The notes: generated by a model not told the origin, from the letters alone. DNA of 64,000 nt from Centrapalus pauciflorus (GCA_020465985.1 JAANYP010006957.1:372001-436000), one strand, 5' to 3'; counted from the first letter of the stretch, positions 26,701 through 39,798 are shown. A program made the numbers and translations.

Positions 26701-29700
26701 GCTTTTTGATAAATTCAAGAGCTTCCTCTAGCCTTCCTAAATAAAAATAGGATTTAACAATCAAGTTTAATCTCCATGAGCTGGAGTTTGTGTGTGTGTC
26801 CACCTCAGCAGAAGCCAGAGTCTGCTCACACATCTGAATAACCTGCTCGTACCTCCGTAACTGCAAAACCAGACGAAAAAAATACTTGATCATTACGAAT
26901 TGAGAGCAAACACACAAATGTACAAATTCTGACTACTTTGTAACTACTCCCTCCATCCCAAATAAATACAACACTTCCCTTTTGGGTTGTTTAAAATAAT
27001 GCAGCATTTTTCTTTTTTGGTAAGTTTCCAATTAGTCATCATTACTTGATATATGTAACTCTGACTTTGGTCCAAAAATTTCATTCATTAAAGGGCACTT
27101 TAGATATTTAGCCAATAGGCAGACATTTTTTAACTGAACTATGTGTTGAGTCAACATCGCAATTCTTCTGGGAGTAGAATGTTGAAGCATTCAAGTGTCC
27201 AACATATATCACAAACCATGAGTAGAGTATCTGCTTTCATTTGAAGCAATTGCTCTGAGTAACTGCTTATCTTCAAGGCTTCATCAATAACTCTCAATGC
27301 ACATTCTAAGTCATCAGATGTTCTTCGTGAAAGCTCAGTATATTGTTTAATGCACCCCGTCACTTTCTGAAAGACAAAGACAAAAAGAATATCATTATTG
27401 TTGTATAGATTTTGATAGATGCAGAAAAAAATCGGAAGGAAAGAAAACAAAGCAAAGGCTGCATGATATCATGCAAATCAAAGGAGAATAACAACCAAAT
27501 TACTAGTCTCTATTTTAACCCATGATACTATTAGAAAACACCCCCGATACTTACGATCATAACACCATAAGAATTTCATGTATCTTGTGGTAGGAACATA
27601 GGAATAGTATATTCAGCGCACCAAAAGTTGAATATACACCTCCCCCTCCCTGGGGCCCAGGCCCAAAAGAAAAGGAAACAAAAAAAAAAAGAGAACGTGG
27701 AAAAATATAAATGAGCCCTATTAGAAAACTACCTGCCAGATTATAAAGACATGCATTCCATCAATATTGGTTCAGTGAAATTGACAGCTAAATGATGTCA
27801 TTATACAACAAATAGAGAAAATTTAGCAGGGTCCATGTAGCATATGTAGCTGAATGAACTTAAAATGATAATAATAAATAGTATATTCATGCAAAAAAAC
27901 TAAAACATGTGAAATACCTGTGCCTTCTCCAGACCCTCGGAGGCCTCTACCAACAATTTTCTGTCCACACAGACATCACTCCCTGTCTGCAAGCACTTCA
28001 TATACTGAAGGGTTGCATTTTCAACTTCTCCAATAGCAAGGTAACAACTGGACATATACAAAAAATTATTACAAGTAACGAAAAGATACTATTAAAATTC
28101 TAGAAGGAGCATATTGCATAAACCTTGTGAAATGGTCAAGTTAAAAGGGTTCTCAATATCATGGTCGTCTATATAGCATTTTAAAATCTTGAAAGACAGT
28201 GCACACAATAAGAAAGGTACAACACATGTAATAGATATTGTGAAGCATGAAGGGGGGAGAAAAGAGGATCTTCATGCTTTATTATGAAATCACTAACAAT
28301 CAAGAAGATAATTAGCATGCATTTTCATGCATAAAGAGCTAATGGGATGACAATAAAGTCAATAAACCTATAAAAATGTAACAGAAGGACACTTACTGTG
28401 CAGCACGAACTTGAACCTTAAGAAAATTGGGATCTATTGCTGCAGCCATCAGACAATCCTTTAGGGCTTCTCTCATCCTTCCAAGAGAGATCCTCGTTGC
28501 TGCACGGTTGCTATAGCATAACATCAGAGCTCTAAGGCAATCTCGAGACTTCTCAGTTTGAGAGACAGAGTTTAACCCCTGTGTATAATAATCCTCCGCT
28601 TTAGCTAGATCCCCATTACCATAAGCTTGGTTTCCCCTGATATAAACCAATATCCCTCTTAGAACAAAAAAGACATGAAATCATGAATTGATAACACAAT
28701 AAACAATCTATCATCATATAAGAAAGATGTGATTCTCGCACCTCAATCTCCATTTCTCACAAGATTCCACCGCTGCAATGCTGGCTGATGCTGTTGAGAA
28801 AGTTCCATGTTTTGAATCTTGTTCATTTAATGGTTTAAAATTATCCTTAGTTTTACTTGATAACATGGACTTGTCAACTTTTTGTGTCTTCTCGGTAGAC
28901 AAAATTGTAGAACTACCGGAGATTGGGAAAAACTCTGCGGAAGAAGATGATGCATATACATTTTTAGCATCTGATGTTGAACTGTAAGAATCTTGACCAG
29001 TCTTCAGTCGATGTTTCTTCTTATGCTGACGTGCGTCTGGAGATAGTTGACCTTGATTCGATGAAGATGCGGCAAACGTGAAGTTATCCTTGCTTATATT
29101 TTCCAATTTTGAACCGAATCTAAATGGCTGAGTGCCTCCTTTTTCTTGCATCCCAGAAGTCGCGGTGGAACTAAATTCAGAATCATATGCTGTAGCAAAA
29201 GTATCATTACTATATTCCATGTTTTCAGTTGCGGTCCGAAAGCTTTCTTCCTCAGAAATTTCCTCTCTTGCTAAAGCACACTTCACATCACCATCATTTA
29301 CATCCAAGGGCTGTGTGGCAGCAAGCAGGTCTTCATCCGTTGGGATGTTCGAGTTAATTATATGCGACTCACTTGACACACTGTTGCGGTCATTCAATTG
29401 GGAAGCATCATCTGATGTCACAGACGTTCCTCGAGAGTAATTATCAGCTAGTGTTTCATGATATGGAGACACGTCCATTGGTGAATACGCTTCAAAACAG
29501 TCGGGAATTTCAAATGAACTTTTTTGACCAAACACGAAATCTTGCTTAGGCCGCAGTTGAGCAAGAACAGGCTTTCTCAATTTCCCTTTCTTTTTCTTTA
29601 ACTTGGTGTCCTTAACAGATTCCTTCTTTACTTCAGGTACGCTTTTCACCCCAAAAAACAAGTCTCCCTTGGCATCAGGTGTTTTCAATTCAACATTTAG

Positions 29701-31011
29701 ATGCCTGGAATTATCCAATTTGCCAGTGAAAGTAAAGTCAACATTCCTTTCGGATCTACTTAGAAATGAAGCATTCCCAAATGGTTGGGAATGGCTAGAT
29801 GATGGGGTCTCGAATACTTTTGGCTCAGCATTTTGATGATCGAAACTTAAACTGTTCCCCAAAAACGAGCCACCCTGCATCTTATTATCAAAGATAGTAG
29901 ATGCCTCTCCATCTCCACCCACTTTCAAATCCCGCATCCTATTTGATATTGACTCAGCCTTGTCCTTTTCCTCATCGCGTTGCTTACCAAGACTTGCAGG
30001 CTCTGATCTCTTCGGAAAACCCCCACCAGTATTACTATTTGTACCAAATACAAAGCTTTTCAAGTTATCATCTCCAGCTCCACTTACTTTCAACTCCCCC
30101 ATCCTATCCGATATTAAATCAGCCTTGACTTTATCATCATCGTCCTGCTTACCAAAAATTACAGGCTCGGGTCTTCCCGACAAATTTCCAACACTCTTGC
30201 TATTCTTTCCAAATACAAAGTTTTTAAGATTATCGCTAGCCCACCCAACATTTCCTGATTTGCCCAGATTCAGTTTATGCATTTCGTGTTGTAACTCTGT
30301 CTCCATGTTGCTAGGAAACGTATAGGTAAACTGGCTATTTGTTGGATTCATATTCACGTCTTGAAAGTTCTTGGTACTTCCCATATTACCTGACCCTCCA
30401 ATGTTCAACTTGTTAATTTCCTTTGGTAGTTGATCAACCATAGATTCATCAAAGCTTTTCTTATCCTCGCTTTCGAATGCCTTAAAGCTAAATGCAGCAT
30501 TCCCCCCAATTGCATTGGCATAAACTTTATCACCGTCAGTATTCAATGTCCTTAGATCATCAAGAGCCACACTAGAATTATTACTGCTGCCTGCTCCAAA
30601 TGAAAACGCCCTCTTTGGAACATTTTCGGAATTCAAATTTCTAAAAACCGATTCGGATGGAGATCGAAACGGGTTAAACCCTAGACCAGCATCAGCCTCT
30701 TCCACACGTCGGCTGCCGGGGGTCGTAGTTGAGCGGGGGTTATGAGAAGTTTGCCTTCTCATCTTCATAAGCCGCGGCCGTGAGAGATTCGAACCAAAAC
30801 CGGCGGCGGCATTTCCCCCTGGATTCCTAGAAGCCGCTAAAGGCGGCGAATTAAACCCCGGGATGGTATTTGTATCATTGGGATTGCGGAACGCGTAATT
30901 GGAATTCGACGATGATGAGTTCATGTTGTTGTGGGAAAAACAAAACGCATAAGAAGATTTGAAAGAAAGAAACTGACCTGTGAATGAACCTAGAAACGCC
31001 GGCGGCGGCAT
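20785..31011 (-). CDS. TPR- and J-domain protein with FG-bearing N-terminus
   Basis: Eleven exons on the minus strand: 28742-31011, 28397-28636, 27918-28047, 27217-27366, 26673-26860, 26088-26157, 24361-24567, 22625-22857, 22464-22542, 22255-22392 and 20785-20991. All introns are GT-AG and phases agree, giving 1303 residues. Residues 1-750 are low-complexity, Ser/Asn/Lys-rich, with FVFG three times, FRFG and LFFG, and a basic KLKKKKGKLRKP patch. Then come TPR repeats (GNQAYGNGDLAKAEDYYTQG; later AAGNEAYKSGKYAEAVEQYT) and a J domain (about 1130-1235) with the Hsp70-stimulating HPD (1186-1188). The architecture resembles DNAJC7-like plant TPR-DnaJ proteins, probably Hsp70 co-chaperones. The start used is the first ATG; Met30 (30924), just before NSSSSNSNYAF, is an alternative. 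Its client and location are unknown. Introns hold several mobile fragments. Confidence 0.9.
21371..21502. repeat. Two-copy 65-bp tandem repeat in last intron
   Basis: GGCAGGAGTGCA...GTATGGAACTGTAAA...CATCCAGTACTT starts at 21371 and again at 21436 with about 85-90% identity by eye. It lies in the intron before the last exon of the TPR/DnaJ gene. Confidence 0.75.
23280..24053 (+). mobile_element. Copia retroelement fragment in an intron (leader plus gag start)
   Basis: A piece of a Ty1/Copia element lies antisense in the intron 22858-24360 of the TPR/DnaJ gene. It comprises a leader-like region with (CCG)n and repeated GAAACCCTAGCAG phrases (about 23430-23620) and the first ~48 codons of a Tnt1-type gag from 23907, with KFKGHDFGFWKMQIEDYLYQ. 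Homology to gag stops at about 24050, where ordinary intron sequence resumes. No LTR pair is visible. The left border is approximate. Confidence 0.65.
26264..26539. mobile_element. Probable MITE in a TPR/DnaJ intron
   Basis: The left part GGTTATTTCCAAAAAAACCC and right part GGATTTTTCTAACAATAACC are inverted with mismatches. The interior carries complementary phrases (AGTCCCTGAACTCTTTGG against CTATGAACTATCATTTGG-type sequence). Class uncertain, possibly Mutator-like. Confidence 0.5.
26945..27140. mobile_element. Stowaway-like MITE end in an intron
   Basis: TACTCCCTCCATCCCAAATA at about 26945 matches the well-known Stowaway terminus, including the TA target dinucleotide. A convincing inverted right end is not visible, so it may be truncated. 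Confidence 0.5.
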
Positions 31012-34000
31012 CTCCGACGAAAAGGAGACATTAAATCTGATGATTGTTGTTGACTTATTTTCTGATAAATCTTGACGGGATGAGACAAAACAGATAAATA
31101 TTCAAGCAGTGGTGTTCGTTCTGATTTGTGAATGTAATTATCAATGATCAATTCAATCTTTCTTTCAATGTAAAGTCAAATTGGGTTTGATCTGAAATTT
31201 TTGTCCCAAATTGAAGGATGCGTGTTGATTGTTTTCACGGATTGATTGTTTTGGTTCATTCGAGAGAGAGAGAGAGAGAGAGAGCTGTTGCCGGTTGCCC
31301 CAATTGACGTCTTAAATCTTAACCCAACGTTATGGAAGCAAGGTTTGAAAACCTACAAGGTTCGACTTGTTAATGCTGGGAAACCTCAAGGGGATGTTTG
31401 AATATACTTCATACTTGAGCAACTAATTATATATTAGGTCATACTAGGTCGACGGAACAAAGAGAGATTCTGCTTGCATTACATGATTACAGCCTTTAGA
31501 TCAAATTACAAAATGATTGTAGCCCTTGAAAATCAAATTTTATCGGTTCTATGCTCACATGGCATGATCAAAGCTATTAAAAATCATTTTTTTATTATGT
31601 GCTCACATGACAGAAATGCGACCGTTTTAAATCATTTGAAAAAATAAAGATAAGGTCACAACATAATACACTTATTTCAAACCTGAAAACTATTAAAAAC
31701 AAAATAACTCACTACTCACTAGAAAAGATTGCAAATCGGTATAACTCACTCACAATACAAGATTGCTAATATGATAATGACGTCGTTAGTCAACGAACGA
31801 GTAAATCTTGCTGGAAATCAGTAGAAGTTGTTGCAAATAATAAAAGGGCTAACAATGAATATCAAACCATGTGCTCAATGTAAAACACTTTATTAAAATA
31901 TATACAACAATAACTCATCAGATGATATTACTTACCGCAAGTCTAATAAACATTGTTGCTAGAAAACCTATAGCAAAAAGAGTTATTTTTCTAAAAAAAA
32001 TAAGAGATGATAATAAATTTATAAATTTAAATTGTAACAGATAAAAAAGATAAAAACTATTTAAGTTCCTACAAATTAAAAGAAAATGTCAGTCACTTTT
32101 ACGTTTACATCAACCCAAATTCTCCATATAGCAACAACATATAAAGGTAAAACTTTCATGAAACTTTACTATATAGTCAAACATTTTTCTATTTGTTCCA
32201 AATATGTTTACGAATCTCAACTTTTTTACACAAATGATTTTCATGATTATGCTGTCAAACTTTCAATTATGTAGCATTGCTAATTGGACGTTTCAATCTA
32301 TATTGCAGGGAAATAACAATAACTCTTTCAAAAAAAGTATGAAGTCAATCAGATAATGATAATTAAACATAAAAATTATGATTTAAAGTTGCACAGTGTC
32401 TTTATAATTTTCTCATCAATTTCTTAACTAAACTTTTCAAAAAACATTGTTCCAATCCATTTGATTATCCTATTGCAGGAGATGAAAAACAAGTATGATG
32501 TTGCTAGTTCTCAAAAACCAACAAAATGTCTATTATGCAAAGCAAAAGTCAATTAAAACTTCATGCAATAAACACACTTCACTTGAAATGCCAAATACTA
32601 TCCCATGTGTATCTATCCTATGATTTACATGCTTGTTTACTCAATTAAAATAAATATTTTTTAAAGTGTTTGATATGGATTTTGAATACTCAGACATTTG
32701 AATTTTGAATAAAATAAAGTTACGTTACAAAGAAAATGTAAAAATATTTAATGGAAATATTACATAGTTGGATATTATTCATTGCTTAATTATCAACAAT
32801 TTATAGTTATTCATTTTAATTTTGTAACATGAAGTTTGTATGTACTAAATCAGATTGTTATCAATTTAGAATTATAGATCAATTATTATTTGAATATATG
32901 CAATTTAGTTTTGATTAATTATTTTCATATGAAGATAGTAACACCGTAATAGAATTAGATGTTCAAAAAATGTTAATATTTACATTTGAATATTAAAAGA
33001 TAATATCATAAAAGTTAAAAATTTTCAGATTTACAAGCACATGTAGAAGATTTAAGTATTGTGTTAGTGAAATCCGACTAAAGCATATAACACTCGTCCT
33101 AAAACCTAACTATGAATACCAAATGAACCCTACTTATTAATATCTTTGGCAAATTATCATTGTAATTTCTTATCACACAAATAGTACGTGCTCTAGAAAT
33201 GATTTCATGTGACACGAATCACTATATTATATAATTTTTAAGAATCTATTTGATGTTAAGTTGAGGCAGTTGAATACCAAAGTCAAATATTTGAGAATTT
33301 ACCTATTGAGTTAATAGGTGAAAAGGGTGTGCAAAAATAAAACATTAGTCAACGTTCACGGAGTTGCCAATGGAGTGTGTAACGGAAGACACCCTTTGCA
33401 ATATCACAAAGGGAACATGCATGATGAATACATATCAGTGTACAAGACAAGGTTCGGTGAAGTCGAACTTGCCTTCATGTGTAAAATATCGATGGCCATG
33501 GGTCCATGAATACAATAATGAATTAAAATGTGTATACCAAAAATGGCTCGTTATAATTAACAAACATTAATTTCAAACACATTACCTGGGCAACTATAAA
33601 TTAATTATTTAAAAAAATTGTTAATTACACATGTCAAATAAATGTTACGTCAATTGACAATCTATTTAAGTGTCAAGTGACAATCTATTTACTATTTTAA
33701 AACAATAGATAGATATGAAATTAGAGTTTTTAATTTTTTTTTTATAAATTAAAGGTTTCAACCCCATTCCATACACAACATCTCGTAGCAAAAAACGATA
33801 GACATGGTTTATGTTTTGGAGTATAGAAACGGTAGTAGAAAAGCGAACCCAAATGAAGCATAAACCGAACAATTTCTAAAACCCCAAAATTGGGGGAAAA
33901 AAACGGTATGTGTTCGGTTTGAGCTAGAAACCGACTCATGCTCATCCCTACTTTGAGTTATCAGATTTGTAAATTGTATGTTTTAAGGGACTATTTAGCC

Positions 34001-34560
34001 TTAGATTTCTTTATGTATGTATTTAGTTTCTCGGATTTATGAAGATTTATGATTTGACTGTTTGTTTCAAGTTTGGTTTTTGATATATTCGATCTCTATA
34101 TCAATTGCAAACAATGAAATTGATTTCTAGATCTTGTATCATTTCCCTAAAATTAGATATTGAAATTGAATGAGTTCTTAGTGTGAATTGGATTTGTTAT
34201 TTTTTGATTCAAGAAATCTATGTTCTTTATGGAATAGGAACTCTTTCATCACGTTCTTAACATGTTAACCAATAATAAAATCTAGGTTTTTAAATTTAGT
34301 TTGATAAAAAATTGTTAAATATATTTGATCTAGTTTTGTATATATTTTAATAGTTTAAGTGATCAATCTTGAAATTTGTCAAGGGGTAAAACGATTATTT
34401 TAAGATAATTAACAAAGACATGTTAAAATTTAACGGAGTTAGGGACAAAAATGTTGCAAGTTTTTAAAAACCTTCTTTGTAATTAGTTTGATTAAGAGCT
34501 CAAATCAGTAATATTACATAAGGACCGTTTATGTAATTTACTCGAGACAAAAGAAAGGAT
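31012..34560. other. Intergenic DNA between divergent genes
   Basis: The first 300 bases hold the promoter and leader of the TPR/DnaJ gene, with a GA run at 31262-31284. From 31400 to 34480 the sequence is AT-rich with no credible gene. Near 34522-34544 is a copy of the GGACC...TTTACTCGA repeat terminus also found at 1159-1181. Confidence 0.6.
31262..31284. repeat. (GA)n tract upstream of the TPR/DnaJ gene
   Basis: About eleven GA units about 250 bases upstream of the start codon. On the coding (minus) strand this is a CT tract, which is common in plant promoters and leaders. Confidence 0.85.
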
Positions 34561-34578
34561 ATAGGAATTGTGTGCATC

Positions 34579-34586
34579 TAGGGTTT
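34579..34586 (+). promoter_or_regulatory. Telo-box in the EF-1-beta promoter
   Basis: TAGGGTTT is the inverse of the AAACCCTA telo-box found in promoters of plant translation-machinery genes. It lies about 100 bases upstream of the ATG and just before a TATA-like TTAAATATAA (34611-34620). Confidence 0.55.
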
Positions 34587-34610
34587 CTGTCTCCTCCCAA
34601 ATTTCCCGGT

Positions 34611-34620
34611 TTAAATATAA
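34611..34620 (+). promoter_or_regulatory. Probable TATA box of EF-1-beta
   Basis: TTAAATATAA is 67 bases upstream of the ATG, suggesting a leader of about 35-45 bases that includes AAACCCTCTAACACC. Confidence 0.5.
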
Positions 34621-34686
34621 CATCTCCCCTGCAAAAGTGCAAACCCTCTAACACCAACCGGCCGTCATCTCGTTTTTCTTCTAGAG

Positions 34687-37600
34687 ATGGCTGTTACTTT
34701 TTCCGATCTGCACACTGAATCTGGCCTTAAATCCCTTGAAGCTTACCTCTCCGGAAAAACCTACATCTCTGGGTCGGTATTACATATATTTCGTTACTCA
34801 AGTCCTTGATTTTACTTAGAATTCGTCTATAATTTTGTATATATATTTTCATGTTTGAATTTGAATGATTTAGAGACCAAATCACAAAGGATGATGTGAA
34901 GGTTTACGCTGCTGTTTTGGATAAACCGAGCGTCGATCTCTACCCCACTGCCAGTCAGTGGTACGAATGTGTTGCTTCAAAGCTTGAATCGAGGTCTGTT
35001 TGAATATTACTCTTTTCACTTCAACACTATATGCTTCTTTTGTGCTTCAGCGACAGCATATGTTGTTAAGTACCTGTGGTCGTGTTTATAAGTAATTTAG
35101 GCACTGTCGTTGAGCATATTATCTCGATAGTTGCTTGTGGCGTAAATGGTTTTATCAATATATTTCTGTATGTTTATTTTATTTGACTCTTAATTGGCGT
35201 TAATTAGCGCCATCATAGGATTTAAGGAGGTCTTTGGATGTGTGTTTGAATTGATTAATGCAAATTCAAGTCACGATAATCAGCTTTAGTGTTTGGGGAC
35301 TGTTTATGATTTTCTGAGTTAATTTGACCTGGAAAAGCAGACAAACAAGATGGATTAAGGAGATAAATGTAAAATTATCTATGTATCCCTAGCGCTGATC
35401 AACTACTTAGCTGATGATGATTATGATTATAATTATTGAAGTTGCAACAATCATTTTTCAAAATGCACATCCAAGCATCCCTGACACAGTCTGCAACTAG
35501 CTGCCTATCTATAGAGGGATTTTATTGCCATGGAAGCGTTAGCTCTTAATTTTGTAATTGCATTTGATAAAAGATGCACCTTAGATTTGAGGATTAGGAC
35601 TGATATCTTGCTAAGAGATTAAGCAGGGATTGGTAAGGCATAGTATTTTTGGACTCTGGATACATATGGTGTTACACTATTGAGGCTAATGTGGGCGTGC
35701 TATCTTTATGGTCTTCAATTGATGTAACTAAAGAAATGAGTTATATGGTATTACAATAAAAGAAAAAAAGATGATGAAAGGATAACAAGGGTTGTTAAAA
35801 ATTCAAAGCATGTAAGAATGGTGTTGTAAATAGCTTTTTCTTCTGTTCCATTTTTTGTTTTTTGTAAATACCCTAATAAGGGTTGTTAGAAAATTCAAAG
35901 CATGTAAGAATGGTGTTGTAAATAGCCTTTCTTCTGTTTTGTTTTTGTAAATACCTTATGATGTAAGGCTATAAGAACAAGTGTTCATGGTTGTGTTGTA
36001 TGGCCAATCTAGCTGACTGGTGTACATAACTACATATATCAGACCCCTTAATTTCTTAGTTCAAGTCTCCACAATTCGGAAACTTTCCATGGAAGCATGC
36101 AATATGCATAACCTTTATTAATATGAATACATTACCAATGCTATTGATCAAGGCTTGACAAGCTTTAGGTTGTGGATTTGATTCTTTTTTAGTTACATGG
36201 ATTGTTTGGCTTTTTTTAAATAGAAAATGATGCTTTGGGATGTGTGAAGAGGTATTCTCTTTCTCTTCTTATGATAGCTTTCATGTTGTAACTATAAATA
36301 ACCTATTTGCATTCCAAGTCAACCAATCTTCTACAGACATGCAACTTTATGATTGCAATTGTTTGCTATGCTGATTTATTCTGACTCTTAAGTCGTCTTA
36401 TTTGTTACTTGCCTTGACTATTAAATCATACAGTTTCCCTGGTAAAGCTGCTGGGGTGAGAATCTCTGCCCAAGTTCCATCAGCAGAAGTTGCTCCTGTC
36501 AAGGAAGCTGCCAAGGTGGGTATCATGGTTCTTTTCAGTTTTATGACCACAATTTTTGTCTGTGGATCTTGGATGCTGAATTTATTGTATATGTATCACA
36601 TGAAGCCCAGTATGCATCTTCTTATAATGAAGTGATCCATTGAGCCATAGATGTCTAGTTTAACCTTTAGCTCAAGAATGGACTTCAAAGTTTTGTTAGA
36701 CACTAAGACATGTCAAGACAACCAGTTTCTGTTAACTTTCATGGATCTAAGGTGATGTCCATCGTTCAAGTGTGTACTCTAGCCAGTTGCGGGAAATTGG
36801 TGCTAACTTTGATACTATGGAGAAAATGGCAAGCCTGAGGTGCTGTTTGGATTGAAGGATTTCAACAACTCATTTAGGATTTGGATTTAGAAATTCTCTT
36901 GGATAAAAACTAAAAAGAAAGGATTTAGCTTCATTTAGCATTTCATATTCCCCACTTCTTCTCATTTAATTTAGGATTTGGATTTAGAATTCCTCCTATG
37001 CCATGTTTGGATAAAAACTAAAAAGAAAGGATTTAACTTCATTTAATATTTCATATTTCCCACTTCTCCTCATTTCATAATCCATTCCATCCATCCCCTA
37101 ATTATTTTATAATCCTATCATTTTAGAATCCATTTTATGCAATTCAAACGACACCTGAGAGTATGTAAGGTGCGGTGTTAATCATCATTCTTATTCGATT
37201 TTTGGAGTATGGAAGAGAACGAATGCATACATTATGAAAGTACTTGAGATATATGTGCCCAGAATATCTGTTATTATGCACATAGTGCAATGGCTAATGG
37301 GTACTAGTCCATGATCGAACCAATTACTTGTTCTCATAGAGCTTTTGCTTGTCACTTTTACTTATGTGGACAAATTCTTATCATGTTTTAGAGCAGAATC
37401 TGATTTGTGTGGTCCGAACTCCAAACATATGGGTTATAACTTTCTTGGTATTCACTGAAAAATAGGACTTTTGATCTGCTTTATCGTCCTCTTGTTTGAT
37501 CTATTTAACTTACTGAAATCTGGTCGGATGTTTTAGGAACCTGCAGCTGCAGCTGATGATGATGATGATCTTGATCTCTTTGGGGACGAGACAGAAGAGG

Positions 37601-38751
37601 AAAAGAAGGCAGCTGAAGAGAGGGATCAAGCAAAAGCATCGGCAAAAAAGAAAGAGAGTGAGTTTGTTGGATTTTCTGTGTTAACTTGCCTTTTTTGACA
37701 TCATTTGGTTGTGTTTTATGGGTTCATTTTCTTCAAAAATGGTGTATTTTTTAGGATGCAAGTATTTGTTTTTTATATTGGTCATTTGACACCATGTATA
37801 CAAACTTACTTTAGGTGGGAAATCATCGGTTCTTATGGATGTAAAGCCGTGGGATGACGAGACTGACATGAAGAAGCTAGAGGAGGCTGTTCGCAGTGTC
37901 GAGATGCCAGGCCTTCTATGGGGAGCATGTACGGTTTGCTAATTCAATTTGACATTTTGTTTCATAGGTTGCCCTTATTTTTGGAGGAAAATAGATCTTA
38001 TAGTTGTATGAAGGCAAATTTATCACTACCACCAATTTACCATCAAACTCACCACAGGTCCAATATATAACAAATGTGTTGAATATACCATTTAGCCCAA
38101 ATTGACCCCACTAGAAAAGACATGTTAATGTTTATTTATTTATTTTTAATTTATTTTTAACACAATTGTCAAAATAGTATATTCGACACATTTTCAAATA
38201 AATAATCTCTAAATATATATTTGAAAATAACTTTTTTATTATTATGATTATTTAACCCGTTTGACCCAGTTGGATATATTCATCTGATATAACATTGGTG
38301 GTAGCAATAAATTTGCTCATGGTTATTGGAGGTATTGGCATGAATAACAAATTCATTATATGGGCAAACCCTAAAGGTTTAACAAATTGACATTTGGGTT
38401 TTGAAAGAGTTGGTTTCTGATTTTAAAGTTGACAATTAAAATGTAGTTATGAGATGTGATACTCTTTGTTGCTAAAATATACTTAGGATTACAAAAGCAT
38501 TTTTAGAGTGGATTTATTTGGGATGAATCAAGTATAAATAAACACTTTTTTAGAAATAACATGAAGGCTTGTGGTTTGCAATTGCAGCAAAGCTTGTTCC
38601 AGTTGGTTATGGGATAAAGAAAATGACAATCATGTTGACAATTGTTGATGACCTTGTTTCGGTGGATGACCTCATCGAGGAGCATCTTACAGTTGAGCCA
38701 ATCAATGAATATGTGCAGAGCTGTGACATTGTTGCCTTCAATAAGATTTAA
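34687..38751 (+). CDS. Elongation factor 1-beta (eEF1B alpha), nucleotide exchange factor
   Basis: Six exons: 34687-34772, 34874-34993, 36434-36515, 37537-37657, 37815-37928 and 38588-38751; phases agree and give 228 residues. The protein recharges eEF1A with GTP during cytosolic translation, as part of the eEF1B complex. The N-terminal domain (residues 1-75, MAVTFSDLHTESGLKSLEAY) binds eEF1B gamma in this family. A central acidic linker follows (DDDDDLDLFGDETEEEKK). Then comes the C-terminal exchange domain, with KPWDDETDMKKLE and the terminal sequence VQSCDIVAFNKI. The N-terminus matches plant EF-1-beta better than EF-1-delta. Intron 3 contains a MITE. The intron 1 donor is GG|GTCGGT. The gene is convergent with ATP synthase subunit d. 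A telo-box and TATA box upstream fit strong, growth-linked expression. Confidence 0.95.
36839..37155. mobile_element. PIF/Harbinger MITE with internal duplication, in EF-1-beta intron 3
   Basis: The ends GGTGCTGTTTGGATTG and CAATTCAAACGACACC are inverted with two mismatches. TGA flanks both sides (36836-36838 and 37156-37158). Inside, a block of about 110 bp starting TTTAGGATTTGGATTTAGAA and ending CTCATTT is duplicated in tandem. Same family as 5297-5519. Confidence 0.85.
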
Positions 38752-39798
38752 GATTGGTTCATCGGCTTCAAACCTCAAGTTTTGGTTTATAATTTAGTCC
38801 GACTTGTTTGCCTTTCTTTTTTAATATATTGTTGCCCCAAGATATTGGTTTGATGTTCTCGTTGTATTTGAATACTGCATTTTAAGTATTTTTTTGGGAT
38901 AATTTTTGGATTCCCCATGGCCTCGCTTTACTTTTGTTTGCTCACCTTGCATCGAAATAACCTTGAAATATCTACGCTTTGGGGACAAGCAATCAAAACA
39001 TCTCAAACACTAATTTCTTTTTCTACTTCTATTTCCAAACCAAAAAAAACTTGATTTCTAAATGCGATGGAACATCAATGTTTTTAAAGGAACACTTAAT
39101 GCGGACATGTCTTGATTAGAGACTAAGTTGAGAGGTGTAAAAACGACGATCTGAGTAAAGTGAACTAATAAAAAATTTGGAAATACTTTACATGATATTA
39201 GCACAATAATATATAATAAAAACATATTAGCTAATATTATAGATATAATATCAAATATACTATCTTTTAACCATAACCATTAACACTAAAAATCACAAAA
39301 GCAAACCAAAAGAAAACGTAGGATCATGAAGAAAAAAGGTCATGAGAGGAAAGGTAGGAAATAAAATATCATTAGTAAGACTTTGTAACCTTCTAGGTGT
39401 ATAATTGACCGTATAAACTGTTTTCTAAGACTAAAAAAACCTAACAGCCGTTTATGAAAGAAGGCCTTGACTCTCGGCTAAGCAACAAATATTAATGGCA
39501 TAAACAGATCATTGCATGAGCAACGTATATTAATTGGCATAAAAAAATGTAGACCATGTCAATGCAGATTTTCAAGTGCAGAACGAGAACGAGATAACGA
39601 TTGTATGCAGCATGACAATATATCCTGTCATACTCAGATTTGCATTTAAATTTAGTCACTGTGATGGGATTATAACCCCATGGTATTTTCCTCGAACAAA
39701 TAAAAGACTGAGCATCTTTGTTCCTCTTGCTTTATTTCTATATGCTAAAACAAAAAGGAATGGTTGATTCACATTGCTTCACCAGAAGCCAACGGAAA
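38752..39798. other. Convergent intergenic region
   Basis: The space between the stop codons of two convergent genes holds both 3' untranslated regions and about 500 bases of AT-rich sequence. No gene or repeat border is recognised. Confidence 0.7.

Noticed and set aside
28778..30325. Several plus-strand frames of 69-121 residues
   Set aside because: They are antisense to the long first exon of the TPR/DnaJ gene; Ser/Pro-rich text comes from complementing its codons.
33318..33570. Two overlapping frames of 63 and 68 residues
   Set aside because: They match no family I know, overlap each other in different frames and sit in AT-rich DNA without promoter-like context.
34687..38751. EF-1-delta as the identity of this gene
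   Set aside because: The N-terminal block (FSDLHTESGLKSLE, SGDQITKDDVKVYAAVL) fits plant EF-1-beta; the delta type has a different N-terminus.
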